Assembly: GCA_012843025.1 (NCBI GenBank)
Contig: DURT01000053.1
Span: 1-37,922, forward strand
Source: Tissierellia bacterium
Lineage (GTDB): Bacteria; Bacillota; Clostridia; Tissierellales; Sedimentibacteraceae
Length of the DNA stretch: 37,922 nt
Direction of reading: 5' to 3'
This document shows positions 8,461 through 17,888 of this stretch, one piece after another (within the stretch, counting starts at the first letter, position 1; the number at the start of each line of letters is the position of its first letter). The notes beneath the pieces were generated by a model. It searched no databases. It saw nothing but the letters and a program-made list of their open reading frames with translations, and was not told where the DNA came from. Both the position numbers and the translations under genes were made by a program.

Positions 8461-10266
8461 TTGGACAGAAAAAAGTACATAAGAAACTTTTGTATAATTG
8501 CGCATATAGATCACGGAAAATCAACTTTGGCAGACAGACTGATAGAAAATACAGGGCTTCTTTCTGAAAGGGAAATGCAGGATCAGGTCTTAGATAATAT
8601 GGACTTAGAAAGAGAAAGAGGAATTACGATAAAGCTTCAGACTATGAGTCTGTTATACAAGGCAAAGGATGGTAATGAATACATCCTTAATTTAATAGAT
8701 ACTCCAGGGCACGTGGATTTTAATTATGAGGTGTCTAGGAGTTTGGCTGCTTGTGAGGGAGCCGTTCTTGTGGTAGATGCTGCTCAGGGAATAGAAGCAC
8801 AAACTTTGGCCAATGTTTATTTAGCCTTAGATCAAGATCTTGAAATTGTCCCTGTTATTAACAAAATTGACTTACCCAGTGCAAGACCTGATGAAATAAA
8901 ACAGGAAATTGAAGATGTTATAGGCCTTGATTGTGAAAATATACCTTTGATTTCAGCCAAAGACAATATAAATATTGATCAAGTATTAGAAGCAATAGTA
9001 AGACTTATACCACCACCTGCTGGAGATGAAGATGCTCCTTTAAAAGCTTTAGTCTTTGATTCCTACTATGATAGCTATAAAGGTGTCGTAGCATATATAA
9101 GGATAAAAGAAGGCAAGGTGAAAAAGGGAGATAAAATCAGAATGATGTCAACAGGCAAGACTTTTGACGTTACAGAAGTAGGTGTAATTTCACCTACACA
9201 GAAGCCTGTATCCTGTTTATATTCCGGAGATGTGGGTTATTTGTGTGCCAGCATGAAGGACGTTAAAAGCTGCCGGGTGGGTGATACTATTACCAATAAC
9301 GATAATCCTGCCAAGGAACCATTACCGGGATATAAGAAGGTAACGTCCATGGTTTATTGCGGTATTTATCCTGCAGAAGGTGAAGAATACAACAGTGTAA
9401 GAGATGCATTGGAAAAACTTCAGGTAAACGACGCATCCTTGACCTTTGAGCCTGAAACGTCAATAGCTTTGGGCTTTGGGTTCAGATGTGGATTTTTAGG
9501 CCTTCTTCACATGGAAATTATTCAGGAAAGGTTGGAAAGAGAGTTTGATTTAAACATAATAGCCACAACTCCCAGCGTAATATACAAGGTCTATAAAACT
9601 GACGGAGAAATGATGATTTTGCAAAATCCTACTAACATGCCCCCAGTTCAGGAAATAGAATATATGGAAGAACCTATTGTTTCTGCTTCCATTATGACTC
9701 CCTCGGACTATGTAGGTGCTATAATGGAGCTATGCCAAAATCGCAGGGGTACATTTATAAATATGGAATACATGGATACAAAAAGAGTTATTCTTCACTA
9801 TAAATTGCCATTAAACGAAGTAATATATGACTTTTTTGATGCCTTGAAATCAAGAACCAGAGGATATGCTTCCTTAGATTATGAGTTTGAAGGATATGTT
9901 CGCTCAGAATTGGTTAAAATGGACATCCTCATAAACGGCGAATTGGTAGATGCATTTTCAATTATTGTTCACAAGGATAAGGCTTATGAACGAGGAAGAG
10001 GTATTGTTGAAAAGCTGAAGGATGTAATTCCAAGACATTTGTTTGCCATACCCATTCAAGCTGCTATAGGCAATAAAATAATTGCCAGGGAGACGGTTAA
10101 AGCTTTGAGAAAAGATGTTCTTGCCAAGTGTTATGGAGGAGATATATCCAGAAAGAAAAAGCTTTTGGAAAAGCAAAAAGAAGGAAAGAAACGAATGAGG
10201 CAAATAGGAAGTGTAGAAGTGCCTCAAGAAGCATTCCTTGCAGTGCTTAAATTTGATGAAGATTAG
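8461..10266 (+). CDS. lepA: Elongation factor 4 (LepA, ribosome back-translocating GTPase)
   Basis: Translational GTPase that acts on stalled ribosomes and in 30S biogenesis. The 601 residues match the family length. GTPase motifs are AHIDHGKST (about 14-22), [14 protein letters not shown] and SAK, followed by EF-G-like domains II, III and V and the LepA-specific C-terminal domain ([22 protein letters not shown]). The start is TTG 8461 with GGGAGGG about ten bases upstream; no better ATG exists before the invariant HIDHGK. In many Firmicutes lepA is followed by hemW-hrcA-grpE-dnaK; here it is followed by a terminator and unrelated minus genes, so that linkage is broken. Confidence 0.97.
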   Translation: MDRKKYIRNFCIIAHIDHGKSTLADRLIENTGLLSEREMQDQVLDNMDLERERGITIKLQTMSLLYKAKDGNEYILNLIDTPGHVDFNYEVSRSLAACEGAVLVVDAAQGIEAQTLANVYLALDQDLEIVPVINKIDLPSARPDEIKQEIEDVIGLDCENIPLISAKDNINIDQVLEAIVRLIPPPAGDEDAPLKALVFDSYYDSYKGVVAYIRIKEGKVKKGDKIRMMSTGKTFDVTEVGVISPTQKPVSCLYSGDVGYLCASMKDVKSCRVGDTITNNDNPAKEPLPGYKKVTSMVYCGIYPAEGEEYNSVRDALEKLQVNDASLTFEPETSIALGFGFRCGFLGLLHMEIIQERLEREFDLNIIATTPSVIYKVYKTDGEMMILQNPTNMPPVQEIEYMEEPIVSASIMTPSDYVGAIMELCQNRRGTFINMEYMDTKRVILHYKLPLNEVIYDFFDALKSRTRGYASLDYEFEGYVRSELVKMDILINGELVDAFSIIVHKDKAYERGRGIVEKLKDVIPRHLFAIPIQAAIGNKIIARETVKALRKDVLAKCYGGDISRKKKLLEKQKEGKKRMRQIGSVEVPQEAFLAVLKFDED

Positions 10267-10270
10267 AAAT

Positions 10271-10315
10271 AGGGGACACCTCCACTTAGTTCGATAAGGA
10301 GGATGTCCCCTAATT
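10271..10315 (+). terminator. Strong hairpin after lepA, probable terminator
   Basis: A 13-bp stem with one bulged A: 10271-10283 (AGGGGACACCTCC) pairs with 10298-10311, loop 14 bases. Only a short T tract follows (AATTTTA). It lies five bases past the lepA stop. The GGGGAC...GTCCCC ends look like those of a dispersed repeat. Confidence 0.65.
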
Positions 10316-10328
10316 TTAGAGATAGAGT

Positions 10329-10799
10329 CTAGGTCATTTTGCCTAAAAAAATTATTTCATCGGTATCTGCATTAATAATAGTAATTCCTTTGTCTTCCCA
10401 ATGGGATGAACCCATGTAACCTAATCTTTCGTCCCATGCAAGATCATATTCTTCCTTGGTAACCATTTCCTCATCTACAAAGTATTCCACTTCTGTTTCA
10501 ATAAGCTTAAAACCATTATGATAACTTAAAGATTCCTCATCTTCTAATTCATAGTAGTCCTCATCATAATCATAAAAATCATAATCTTCATAATCATCAT
10601 CCGTATAAAGATATCCGTAATTAATTAAGTTATACAGACATTCAAACATGTCCTCCATAGTTTCGTTATTATTATAGGCTTCGCTAAGCTGAGCAAAAAA
10701 GTCCAATATTTCTGGATTTCTTACTTCATAGGTTACCTTATCCTTGGTATAGAGTCTTTCTTTCCAATCACCACTTTCACTAATTATAGTGATTCTCAT
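10329..10799 (-). CDS. Acidic protein of unknown function
   Basis: I do not recognise this 156-residue protein. The start is ATG 10799 with GGGGGAGT four bases upstream; the longer reading from 10844 has no ribosome site. It begins MRITIISESGDWKERLYTKDKVTYEVRNPEI, has a central stretch dominated by Asp, Glu and Tyr (about residues 60-90, many D/E/Y in a row) and ends NADTDEIIFLGKMT. No signal peptide or membrane segment is visible, so it is probably cytosolic and strongly acidic. It lies alone between the lepA terminator and the terminator of the next minus gene, which suggests its own promoter, not clearly identified. Confidence 0.7.
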   Translation of the reverse strand: MRITIISESGDWKERLYTKDKVTYEVRNPEILDFFAQLSEAYNNNETMEDMFECLYNLINYGYLYTDDDYEDYDFYDYDEDYYELEDEESLSYHNGFKLIETEVEYFVDEEMVTKEEYDLAWDERLGYMGSSHWEDKGITIINADTDEIIFLGKMT

Positions 10800-10906
10800 A
10801 TTACTCCCCCTTAAACGGAAATGTATTTGTAAAATATTATGCAATTAATTTTCTATTATGTATGTTTAAAAAAATATGAGAAATAATATGATGACCCTAT
10901 AGCAGG

Positions 10907-10930
10907 AAAAAAGGGACTTGGTCCCTTTTG
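10907..10930 (-). terminator. Terminator of the MBL-fold gene
   Basis: Read on the minus strand: AAAAGGGAC, loop CAA, GTCCC followed by a run of six T. It begins one base past the stop of the gene at 10931-11650. Confidence 0.85.
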
Positions 10931-11650
10931 TTAATCAATGGAAAGAATTTGATTTGGGTGGGTTATTTCAATAATCTTTGAATTATAGTTTTTCATTGCT
11001 TCCTTGAAATCCTTAGTTACACTGAAATCATTCCAGAAATGCATTGGTATGAACACAGAGGGATTTAACTCCTGAATGAAATATTCTCCGCCACAATGAT
11101 AATTTTCTTCCAAACGTCTGTCTACAGGGAAGAAGGCAAAATCAATTTCTTTTCCAAACTTTTTAATATCATCAATTATTTTCTTGAAAGATTCTTCCAT
11201 GGCTTTTTCTTCTGAAGGTGAATCTTCCTTCCATTTCCACCAGTGTAAATCACCAGCATGGAAAATATTAAGTCCCTCCGTATTTACTATAAAGCTAACT
11301 CCTTCATCAGTGGAACCAAAAATGTCAAGGCTCAGATCTTTTACAGTTAAACTATCTCCTTCTCTTACCGTATATACGTTTTCAGCATCTTTGTATAATT
11401 TTATATCAGAAGAAAGTATGTAGTAGGTGTTAGGTTTTCTTTCTATCCATGATAAAATATCATAATTAAAGTGATCGCTGTGAGAGTGGGAAGAAAGCAG
11501 GTAGAGATTTTTAGGACTTGAGAATATTTTTTCCAGCAATTTAGTAAAGCTAAAATCCCCATTATCCCTATGTTTATAGTAATCAAAAATTAAAAAAGAA
11601 TTTTCTGTTTCAATAAGAAAACAGCTGTGGTGAATATATCTTATTATCAT
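10931..11650 (-). CDS. Metallo-beta-lactamase-fold metal-dependent hydrolase
   Basis: A 239-residue hydrolase of unknown substrate. The metallo-beta-lactamase fold is shown by SSHSHSDHF (HxHxDH at about 55-60), a later HAGDLHWW (metal-bridging Asp) and a C-terminal FIPMHFW His. It resembles the UlaG-like/Zn-dependent hydrolase group, which includes phosphodiesterase- and lactonase-like enzymes; the specific reaction cannot be told. I place the start at ATG 11650 because GGAGG sits six bases before it; the upstream in-frame ATG at 11662 overlaps that ribosome site. It is monocistronic with its own promoter and terminator. Confidence 0.82.
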   Translation of the reverse strand: MIIRYIHHSCFLIETENSFLIFDYYKHRDNGDFSFTKLLEKIFSSPKNLYLLSSHSHSDHFNYDILSWIERKPNTYYILSSDIKLYKDAENVYTVREGDSLTVKDLSLDIFGSTDEGVSFIVNTEGLNIFHAGDLHWWKWKEDSPSEEKAMEESFKKIIDDIKKFGKEIDFAFFPVDRRLEENYHCGGEYFIQELNPSVFIPMHFWNDFSVTKDFKEAMKNYNSKIIEITHPNQILSID

Positions 11651-11683
11651 TTTTTCCTCCATTATAGGTAATCAGTATGCTTT

Positions 11684-11712
11684 ATTATAATATAATCATA
11701 AAATTTGAGCAA
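11684..11712 (-). promoter_or_regulatory. Promoter of the MBL-fold gene
   Basis: On the minus strand, TTGCTC (11712-11707), 17-base spacer, TATAAT (11689-11684), 34 bases before the start codon. Confidence 0.65.
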
Positions 11713-11806
11713 TACTAAAGATGACCTAACCCAAATGCGCGACGGAAGGAGCAAACAAAATTGTACTGCGAGACTGGGAGAAAATGACTAATTTAATTAA
11801 AAATGT

Positions 11807-11835
11807 TTGTATTATTTCAATATCCATTGTATAAT
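11807..11835 (+). promoter_or_regulatory. Promoter of the DEAD-box helicase gene
   Basis: TTGTAT (11807-11812), 17-base spacer, TATAAT (11830-11835), 34 bases before ATG 11869. Confidence 0.7.
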
Positions 11836-11868
11836 GAGAAGCCATAAAAAAAGAACGAGGTTAGATAA

Positions 11869-13272
11869 ATGGAAATTAAAAATACTAAAATAAACTACAA
11901 TATTCAAAGAGCCTTAGATGATATGGGCTTTATAGAGGCTACTCAAATTCAGCAGGAGGCAATTCCCCAAATATTAGAGGGAAGAGATATTGTAGGACAA
12001 TCAAATACGGGAACAGGAAAAACAGCGGCCTTTGTTATTCCCATTCTTGAAATGATAGATACGGAGGTACGAATGCCTCAGGCATTGATTTTGTTACCTA
12101 CCAGGGAGTTAGCTGTACAGGTAGCCAATGAAACAAGAAAAATAGGAAAATACATGGAAGGTATACGGACAGTATCAGTTTACGGCGGTGTGGACATAGG
12201 AGAGCAGATAAAAAAACTCAAGGGAGGAGCTCAAATTATTGTAGGTACTCCTGGCAGGGTCATTGACTTAATAAACAGGCGTGTTATTAAGCTAAGTGAA
12301 CTTAAGATAGTAGTATTGGACGAAGCTGATGAAATGCTAAAAATGGGATTTAGAGAAGATATCGAATTGATATTAAGTAAAATTGACCATCCAGTCCAGT
12401 CCTTACTGTTTTCTGCTACTATTCCGGAGGAAATGAAAAAAATAATCAAAAAATTTCAAAGAGACCCTGTCTATGTAAAAGTTTTAAGGGAAGGAATTAC
12501 AGCTAAGGAAGTAAAACAAAGCTATTTCTTAGTTAAAGAGTCTGATAAACTTGAAGCTTTAACTAGGCTAATTGATACCTATACTCCCAAATTGACCTTA
12601 ATATTTTGCAATACTAAAAGAGGGGTAGATAGGTTATACGATAAGCTTATTGAAAGAGGATATAACTGTGATAAGATACATGGAGATATAAAACAGGCCC
12701 AGAGATTAGATACACTGAATAAATTTAATAACGGTATAACAGATATTCTTATAGCCACAGATGTAGCTGCCAGGGGCCTGGACATTAAGGAAGTTGAAGC
12801 AGTTATTAATTATGATGTACCTTTGAAGGAAGATCATTATGTCCACCGCATAGGCAGGACGGGAAGGGCAGGAAAAGAAGGTTCATCCTTTACTTTAGTA
12901 AGCATAAAGGAAATGGATAAACTTGAAAATATTGAGAAATATACTGAAAAGCCAATAAGAAAAAGAAACATACCTACAGTAGATAAAGTTAATGAAGTTA
13001 AACAGGATAAATTTATAAGGAGTATTGAAGGTGTTATTGAAAAGGGAGGATTGGGAGAAAACAGACTGTTAGCAGCTAAGCTTTTGGATACGGGATACGA
13101 TGCAGAAACTATAATTGCTGCAATGATTAAAAAGCTTGTTAAATTTGACACATCAGAAGAAAGAGATTTGAATATATCCATACCTGAAAGGAAAAAGTCC
13201 CGAAAAGGTTCATCAAAGACAGGAAAATCTTCCTTCAGCAAGTCTTCAGGTAAAAGAAAGAAAAGAAAATAA
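11869..13272 (+). CDS. DEAD-box ATP-dependent RNA helicase (CshA/DeaD-like)
   Basis: ATP-driven RNA unwinding protein acting in RNA decay, ribosome assembly or cold adaptation. The 467 residues contain the Q motif (about 21-28), SNTGTGKT (45-52, motif I), PTRELA, TPGR, DEAD (151-154), SAT (182-184), ARGLDI and HRIGRTGRAG (326-335, motif VI). A short C-terminal region (about 365-430) and a basic Ser/Lys/Arg tail (about 435-467) probably add RNA contacts. The tail lacks an obvious DbpA-type 23S-specific domain, so I call it CshA/DeaD-like without a symbol. It is followed immediately by the thrS promoter. Confidence 0.93.
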   Translation: MEIKNTKINYNIQRALDDMGFIEATQIQQEAIPQILEGRDIVGQSNTGTGKTAAFVIPILEMIDTEVRMPQALILLPTRELAVQVANETRKIGKYMEGIRTVSVYGGVDIGEQIKKLKGGAQIIVGTPGRVIDLINRRVIKLSELKIVVLDEADEMLKMGFREDIELILSKIDHPVQSLLFSATIPEEMKKIIKKFQRDPVYVKVLREGITAKEVKQSYFLVKESDKLEALTRLIDTYTPKLTLIFCNTKRGVDRLYDKLIERGYNCDKIHGDIKQAQRLDTLNKFNNGITDILIATDVAARGLDIKEVEAVINYDVPLKEDHYVHRIGRTGRAGKEGSSFTLVSIKEMDKLENIEKYTEKPIRKRNIPTVDKVNEVKQDKFIRSIEGVIEKGGLGENRLLAAKLLDTGYDAETIIAAMIKKLVKFDTSEERDLNISIPERKKSRKGSSKTGKSSFSKSSGKRKKRK

Positions 13273-13277
13273 TCTAC

Positions 13278-13306
13278 TTGACAAAAAAATTAACGAGTAA
13301 TATAAT
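13278..13306 (+). promoter_or_regulatory. thrS promoter
   Basis: TTGACA (13278-13283), 17-base spacer, TATAAT (13301-13306), a full consensus sigma-A promoter. It begins five bases after the helicase stop. Confidence 0.9.
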
Positions 13307-13319
13307 GGTCAAAATGGAA

Positions 13320-13541
13320 ATTCAACTGTGATGGATCGAGTAAAACAGCCCCAGCTTAACAGAGAGGGAAGAGGGGTGGAACTTCCCAAGTATGACTGTT
13401 TGAAAACCAATCCGGAGTTAAGACAGAAAGCCTGTGAGCCCAATGTCTTGGTATGGATGCCTTAAATCCTTTGAGAAGCAATTAAGGTGGAACCACGATT
13501 AATCTCGTCCTTAAACATATGTTTGAGAACGAGATTTTTTT
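13320..13541 (+). promoter_or_regulatory. T-box leader of thrS (Thr, specifier ACC)
   Basis: Fills the 348-base gap between the helicase gene and thrS. Stem I starts near 13332 with GGAT pairing ATCC after the specifier loop, and the AGAGAGG distal motif is present. The specifier loop GAAAACCA carries ACC at 13406-13408 followed by the usual purine. The T-box AAGGTGGAACCACG is at 13484-13497; it would pair with the uncharged tRNA acceptor end. The terminator is 13501-13536 (AATCTCGT...ACGAGATT) with a T run to 13541. Uncharged tRNA-Thr should favour the antiterminator and switch thrS on. Confidence 0.93.
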
Positions 13542-13620
13542 GATAGGATTGGTATCCTTCCTATTGTATAAGGATTGAATTAGCAAAAAACATAATGAAT
13601 TAGAATAATGGAGGATTAGT

Positions 13621-15546
13621 ATGATTAAAATTGCATTTCCTGATAACAGTGTCAGGGAGTATGAAAAGGGAATTAAAGCCTTAGACGTGGCTAAAAGTAT
13701 AAGTGAAGGCCTTGCGAGAAATGTAGTAGGAGCTGTTTTCAATGGAAAAACCATTGGATTGCAAAATACATTAAACGAAGATGGAAATATAAGATTTGTA
13801 AAATTTGAAGATAAGGAAGGGAAAGAAATATTTTGGCATACATCATCTCATATTATGGCTGATGCTATAAAGAGATTGTGGCCTAGTGCCAAACTTGCCA
13901 TAGGACCTGCCATTGAAAATGGATTCTATTATGATATTGACTTAGAGTACAGATTAACCCATGAAGATTTGGAAAAAATCGAAGCAGAAATGAAGAAAAT
14001 CGTTAAGGAAGGATATGAGTTAGAGCGATTTGAACTTCCTAGGGAAGAAGCAATCAAGTATATGGAAGAAGAGCAAGAACCCTACAAGGTTGAATTAATT
14101 CAAGACCTACCTGAAGATGCAGTAATTTCATTTTATAAACATGGAGATTTCGTAGACCTTTGTGCTGGCCCTCATCTAATAAATACTAAAAAGCCTAAGG
14201 CTTTTAAATTATTAAGCGTAGCAGGAGCTTATTGGAGAGGAAATGAAAATAACAAGATGCTCCAGCGTATTTACGGTATTTCTTTTGAGAAAGCAAAAGA
14301 TTTGGAAGATTATTTAAAAATGTTGGAAGAAGCCAAGAAAAGAGACCACAGGAAATTAGGCAGAGAATTGGAATTATTCTTTATGGCAGAAGAAGGACCA
14401 GGATTTCCTTTCTTCTTACCAAAGGGTGTTGAAGTTAAAAATGAGCTTATGAAGTATTGGAGAGAAGTTCATAAAAAAGCCGGATATGTGGAAATAGAAT
14501 CTCCCATTATATTAAACAGGCAGTTGTGGGAAACATCAGGACATTGGTACAATTACAGGGAAAATATGTATACGGTAGTAATTGACGAAGAAGATTATGC
14601 AATTAAACCTATGAACTGTCCTGGCGGAATTATAGCCTATAAAAGCAGTATGCATTCTTACAAGGATTTCCCTTTAAGAATGGCAGAAGTAGGCAGAGTT
14701 CACAGACATGAGTTATCGGGAGCACTCCACGGACTGATGAGGGTAAGAGCTTTTACTCAGGATGATGCTCATATATTTATGCTGCCAGAACAGATAAAGG
14801 ATGAAATAAAGGGTGTAGCCAAGCTAATTGATGAAATGTACTCCACTTTTGGATTTACCTACCATGTGGAACTTTCTACAAGACCGGAAAAGTTCTTAGG
14901 GGAAATAGAGGACTGGGATATGGCTGAAGCTGCGTTAAAGGCTGCTTTAGAAGAATTAGGTTTAGACTTCATAATTAATGAAGGAGACGGTGCATTCTAT
15001 GGTCCCAAAATAGATTTCCATCTAAAAGACTGTCTGGGAAGAACATGGCAGTGTGGTACTATTCAATTAGATTACCAGCTACCTCAAAGATTCCAATTAG
15101 AATATGTTGGCTCTGATGGTCAAAAACACAGACCTATAATGATTCATAGGGTTGCCTTTGGAAGTATTGAGAGATTTTTAGGTATACTTATAGAACAGTA
15201 TGCAGGAGCATTCCCTACATGGCTTGCACCAGTACAGGTAAAAATACTTCCTATTTCTGATAAATTCTTAGACTATGCAGAGAGAATTAAAGCTGAACTT
15301 GATGCCCTTAACATAAAAGCTGAATTAGATAGCAGAGCTGAAAAAATAGGATATAAAATAAGAGAAGCTCAAATGGAAAAAGTACCCTATATGTTTATTG
15401 TAGGAGAAAAAGAGGAACAAAACAATAATGTCTCCGTAAGAGAAAGACAAAAGGGCGATGTAGGGTCTATGAGTCTTGAAGAAATATCTAAGATAATATT
15501 AGTAAAAATTAAAAATAGAGAAAATGATTCACCGCAATTAGTGTAA
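13621..15546 (+). CDS. thrS: Threonyl-tRNA synthetase
   Basis: Charges tRNA-Thr with threonine in the cytosol. The 641 residues have the full layout: TGS domain (about 1-62), editing/SAD domain with HTSSH (His73, His77) that removes mis-charged Ser, class II catalytic core with MNCPGG and the GRVHRHELSGAL and AFGSIERF motifs 2 and 3, and the C-terminal anticodon-binding domain (about 540-641). GGAGG lies six bases before ATG. Control is by the T-box upstream. The uridine phosphorylase gene follows after 15 bases and probably shares the transcript. Confidence 0.97.
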   Translation: MIKIAFPDNSVREYEKGIKALDVAKSISEGLARNVVGAVFNGKTIGLQNTLNEDGNIRFVKFEDKEGKEIFWHTSSHIMADAIKRLWPSAKLAIGPAIENGFYYDIDLEYRLTHEDLEKIEAEMKKIVKEGYELERFELPREEAIKYMEEEQEPYKVELIQDLPEDAVISFYKHGDFVDLCAGPHLINTKKPKAFKLLSVAGAYWRGNENNKMLQRIYGISFEKAKDLEDYLKMLEEAKKRDHRKLGRELELFFMAEEGPGFPFFLPKGVEVKNELMKYWREVHKKAGYVEIESPIILNRQLWETSGHWYNYRENMYTVVIDEEDYAIKPMNCPGGIIAYKSSMHSYKDFPLRMAEVGRVHRHELSGALHGLMRVRAFTQDDAHIFMLPEQIKDEIKGVAKLIDEMYSTFGFTYHVELSTRPEKFLGEIEDWDMAEAALKAALEELGLDFIINEGDGAFYGPKIDFHLKDCLGRTWQCGTIQLDYQLPQRFQLEYVGSDGQKHRPIMIHRVAFGSIERFLGILIEQYAGAFPTWLAPVQVKILPISDKFLDYAERIKAELDALNIKAELDSRAEKIGYKIREAQMEKVPYMFIVGEKEEQNNNVSVRERQKGDVGSMSLEEISKIILVKIKNRENDSPQLV

Positions 15547-15561
15547 TCAAAGGAGGATAAA

Positions 15562-16329
15562 ATGAGCACGGTATATTCCCAAAAACAATACCATATTGAT
15601 TTGGAAGAAGGGGATGTGGGCAAGTACGTAATATTGCCGGGAGATCCAAAAAGATGTGCAAAAATTGCAAAGTATTTTGATAATCCCGTATTAATGGCAG
15701 ATAACAGGGAATATGTGACTTATACGGGATACTTAGAGGGTGTGAAAGTAAGCGTAACATCTACTGGGATAGGAGGTCCTTCTGCGGCAATTGCAATTGA
15801 AGAATTGGCCAACATAGGTGCAGACACCTTTATTAGGGTAGGAACCAGCGGAGGAATGGATATTAACGTTATGGGTGGTGATTTGGTAATCGCTACAGGA
15901 TCAATTCGAATGGAAGGTACCACTAAGGAATATGCACCAATAGAATTTCCTGCCGTTGCAGATTTCAAAGTTACAAATGCATTGATTAAGGCTGCGGAAA
16001 AACTAAATAAAAAGCACCATGTAGGTGTTGTACATTGCAAGGATTCTTTCTATGGACAACATTCACCAGAAAGCAAACCAGCAGGATATGAATTAACTAA
16101 TAAGTGGGATGCATGGATGAAGATGGGTGCTTTAGCTTCTGAAATGGAGTCAGCTGCTCTTTTCATAGTTTCTGCCTACAGAAAAGTAAGAGCAGGGGCA
16201 ATATTCAATGTTATTGCCAACCAGGAAAGAAGAAGATTAGGATTAGATGATCCTCAAGAGCACGATACGGAAGCAGCAATAGTTACAGCAATAGAAGCTT
16301 TAAGAATTTTAATTAAAGAGGAAAATTAA
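15562..16329 (+). CDS. udp: Uridine phosphorylase
   Basis: Pyrimidine salvage enzyme: uridine + phosphate to uracil + ribose-1-phosphate. The 255 residues match the NP-I family: LPGDPKR at the N terminus (phosphate site), [15 protein letters not shown] (phosphate loop) and [11 protein letters not shown] with the Glu-Met-Glu pair that holds the ribose. The QERRR near the C terminus suits uridine rather than purine specificity. An AGGAGG site lies before ATG 15562. It is 15 bases downstream of thrS, an odd functional pairing, so its level may follow threonine supply; the T-box terminator is the only control visible. Confidence 0.9.
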   Translation: MSTVYSQKQYHIDLEEGDVGKYVILPGDPKRCAKIAKYFDNPVLMADNREYVTYTGYLEGVKVSVTSTGIGGPSAAIAIEELANIGADTFIRVGTSGGMDINVMGGDLVIATGSIRMEGTTKEYAPIEFPAVADFKVTNALIKAAEKLNKKHHVGVVHCKDSFYGQHSPESKPAGYELTNKWDAWMKMGALASEMESAALFIVSAYRKVRAGAIFNVIANQERRRLGLDDPQEHDTEAAIVTAIEALRILIKEEN

Positions 16330-16334
16330 AGTAA

Positions 16335-16368
16335 AGGGACTATCACACCACTAAGGTGGATAGTCCTT
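16335..16368. terminator. Bidirectional terminator between udp and the MATE gene
   Basis: The stem GGACTATC...GATAGTCC with an inner CACC/GGTG pair is flanked by T-rich sequence on both sides. It overlaps the stop codon of the minus gene. Confidence 0.75.
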
Positions 16369-17812
16369 ATATCTTTATACTTCTCCATTTACCAGAATTG
16401 TACCTTAGAAGAACAAGCAAGGATCTTAAAGCCTGATCGATAATAAAAGCAAGCCATGCTCCCTCAAGCCCCATATTCCATTGATTTATGAAGTATATGG
16501 CTAATAGAGGTCTTACCAATAATACTGTTATAAATGTTATAATGGCCGTAGCTCTGGTATCTCCCGCACCTCTTAAAGCACCTGATAAGATGAATTGGGA
16601 GGACTGAAGAGGTTGAGTAAAACTTACAAAGAGCATTATCCTTGCCCCCTGGGTTACAATGGCAGGGTCGTCATTGTACAAGGATACAATTTTACCTCCT
16701 CCGAAGATAAAAATTACTCCTAGTACCAGGGAAACGGCCATGCCAAGTCTCCTGGTTCTGTGGTTGTAGGCATGGGCCATATCCGGGCGGTTTTTCCCTA
16801 AGCTTTGCCCTGTAAGGGATGTGGCGGATACTGCAAAACCTTGACCGTTCATAAATGTCAGAGCTTGAATATTCATACACACTTGATGGACTGCATATGC
16901 AATTGTACCTAAACCTGCAATGGTCTTAACATAAATTATGACTCCTACACGCATTAAAAATTGTTCAATCATGGCTGGAGCACCAATGGTTATTATTTGT
17001 TTTATTGATAAAAGGTCTAATTTAAATCCGTCTTTTAAACGAAGGTGAAGGTATTGGTCTCCCTTCATTATATAGATAGAGGCAAAGACGAAGGCTACAA
17101 ATTGCCCTATTATAGTTGCTAATGAAGCACCTGCAACTTCCATACGGGGAAAACCAAAATTCCCCTCAATTAGAAGATAATTAAAAATTACATTGACAAG
17201 ATTGGCTGTAAGATTGTAGATCATGGCAGTTCTTGAGTTGCCGGCCCCTCTTAAAGCTGCGGTTATAGTTGAAGTCAGCGCCAAAAAAGGAAAACCTATC
17301 ATTTGAATTTGTAAATATATGGTTCCTCCCGCTAATACATTATCTTCTGTTGCTCCCATGAATAAAATCATTTTTTCGGAATAAATATATCCTATTATGG
17401 ATGTTATTACGGAAATAATAAGATTAAGCATTAAGGCTTGCCTAAGAACTAAATTGGCTTTATCAGGTCTTCCGGCTCCCTTATGCCTTGCAACCAGGGC
17501 GGTAGCACCTACATTCAGAGAAATGAAAATTATCATTAAAAGGAACTTAGGTTGTACAGTAAGTCCTACGGCAGTCAGTGCCCAGGCTCCCAATCCTCCC
17601 ACCATCATCAAATCCACCATGGAGGCAAGTTGGGTTAATGTCAGCTCCACTACGGAAGGCCATGCTATTTTTACTATATCTTTATAAAGCATTTTTGATG
17701 TTACATTGGGGGGAAGTTGGCTTCTCTTTATATTTTCAACTTCTATATTGTTGCCATCTTCCACTAGGTCGAGGGCAAGGGTGAAGTGGTTAGTTTTACT
17801 TTTAGATTTCAT
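16367..17812 (-). CDS. MATE family efflux transporter
   Basis: Multidrug and toxin extrusion antiporter of the inner membrane, usually driven by Na+ or H+. The 481 residues comprise about 40 hydrophilic N-terminal residues, then twelve predicted helices in two MatE repeats. The first repeat begins IAWPSVVELTLTQLASMVDLMMVGGLG and ALRGAGNSRTAMIYNL occurs in its second half; the second repeat carries the equivalent ALRGAGDTRATAIITF. Substrate cannot be told from sequence. AAGGAG lies six bases before ATG. It is preceded by a leader with two hairpins, and divergent from the DUF4342-like gene. Confidence 0.9.
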   Translation of the reverse strand: MKSKSKTNHFTLALDLVEDGNNIEVENIKRSQLPPNVTSKMLYKDIVKIAWPSVVELTLTQLASMVDLMMVGGLGAWALTAVGLTVQPKFLLMIIFISLNVGATALVARHKGAGRPDKANLVLRQALMLNLIISVITSIIGYIYSEKMILFMGATEDNVLAGGTIYLQIQMIGFPFLALTSTITAALRGAGNSRTAMIYNLTANLVNVIFNYLLIEGNFGFPRMEVAGASLATIIGQFVAFVFASIYIMKGDQYLHLRLKDGFKLDLLSIKQIITIGAPAMIEQFLMRVGVIIYVKTIAGLGTIAYAVHQVCMNIQALTFMNGQGFAVSATSLTGQSLGKNRPDMAHAYNHRTRRLGMAVSLVLGVIFIFGGGKIVSLYNDDPAIVTQGARIMLFVSFTQPLQSSQFILSGALRGAGDTRATAIITFITVLLVRPLLAIYFINQWNMGLEGAWLAFIIDQALRSLLVLLRYNSGKWRSIKI

Positions 17813-17822
17813 TATGACTCCT

Positions 17823-17882
17823 TAATAAAAAGATAAAAGCCGCCTAAGCGGTCTATATGCGGACTATGCCGCTGATTAAAGA
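17823..17882 (-). promoter_or_regulatory. Structured leader of the MATE gene, possible attenuator
   Basis: Between the predicted transcription start (about 17882) and the ribosome site, the minus strand forms GCGG-loop-CCGC (17872-17859) and then GACCGC-TTA-GGCGGC (17853-17839) followed by TTTTATCTTTTT, a terminator shape. The GCGG of the first hairpin could also pair with the CCGC of the second, so the two states may exclude each other. No known riboswitch consensus was recognised. Confidence 0.55.
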
Positions 17883-17888
17883 TAATTA

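Noticed and set aside
12231..13241. Minus-strand ORFs opposite the helicase gene
   Set aside because: They mirror the codon pattern of a gene with all DEAD-box motifs; no ribosome sites.
17823..17882. Guanidine-II (mini-ykkC) riboswitch
   Set aside because: Two hairpins are present but their loops are not the ACGR type required.
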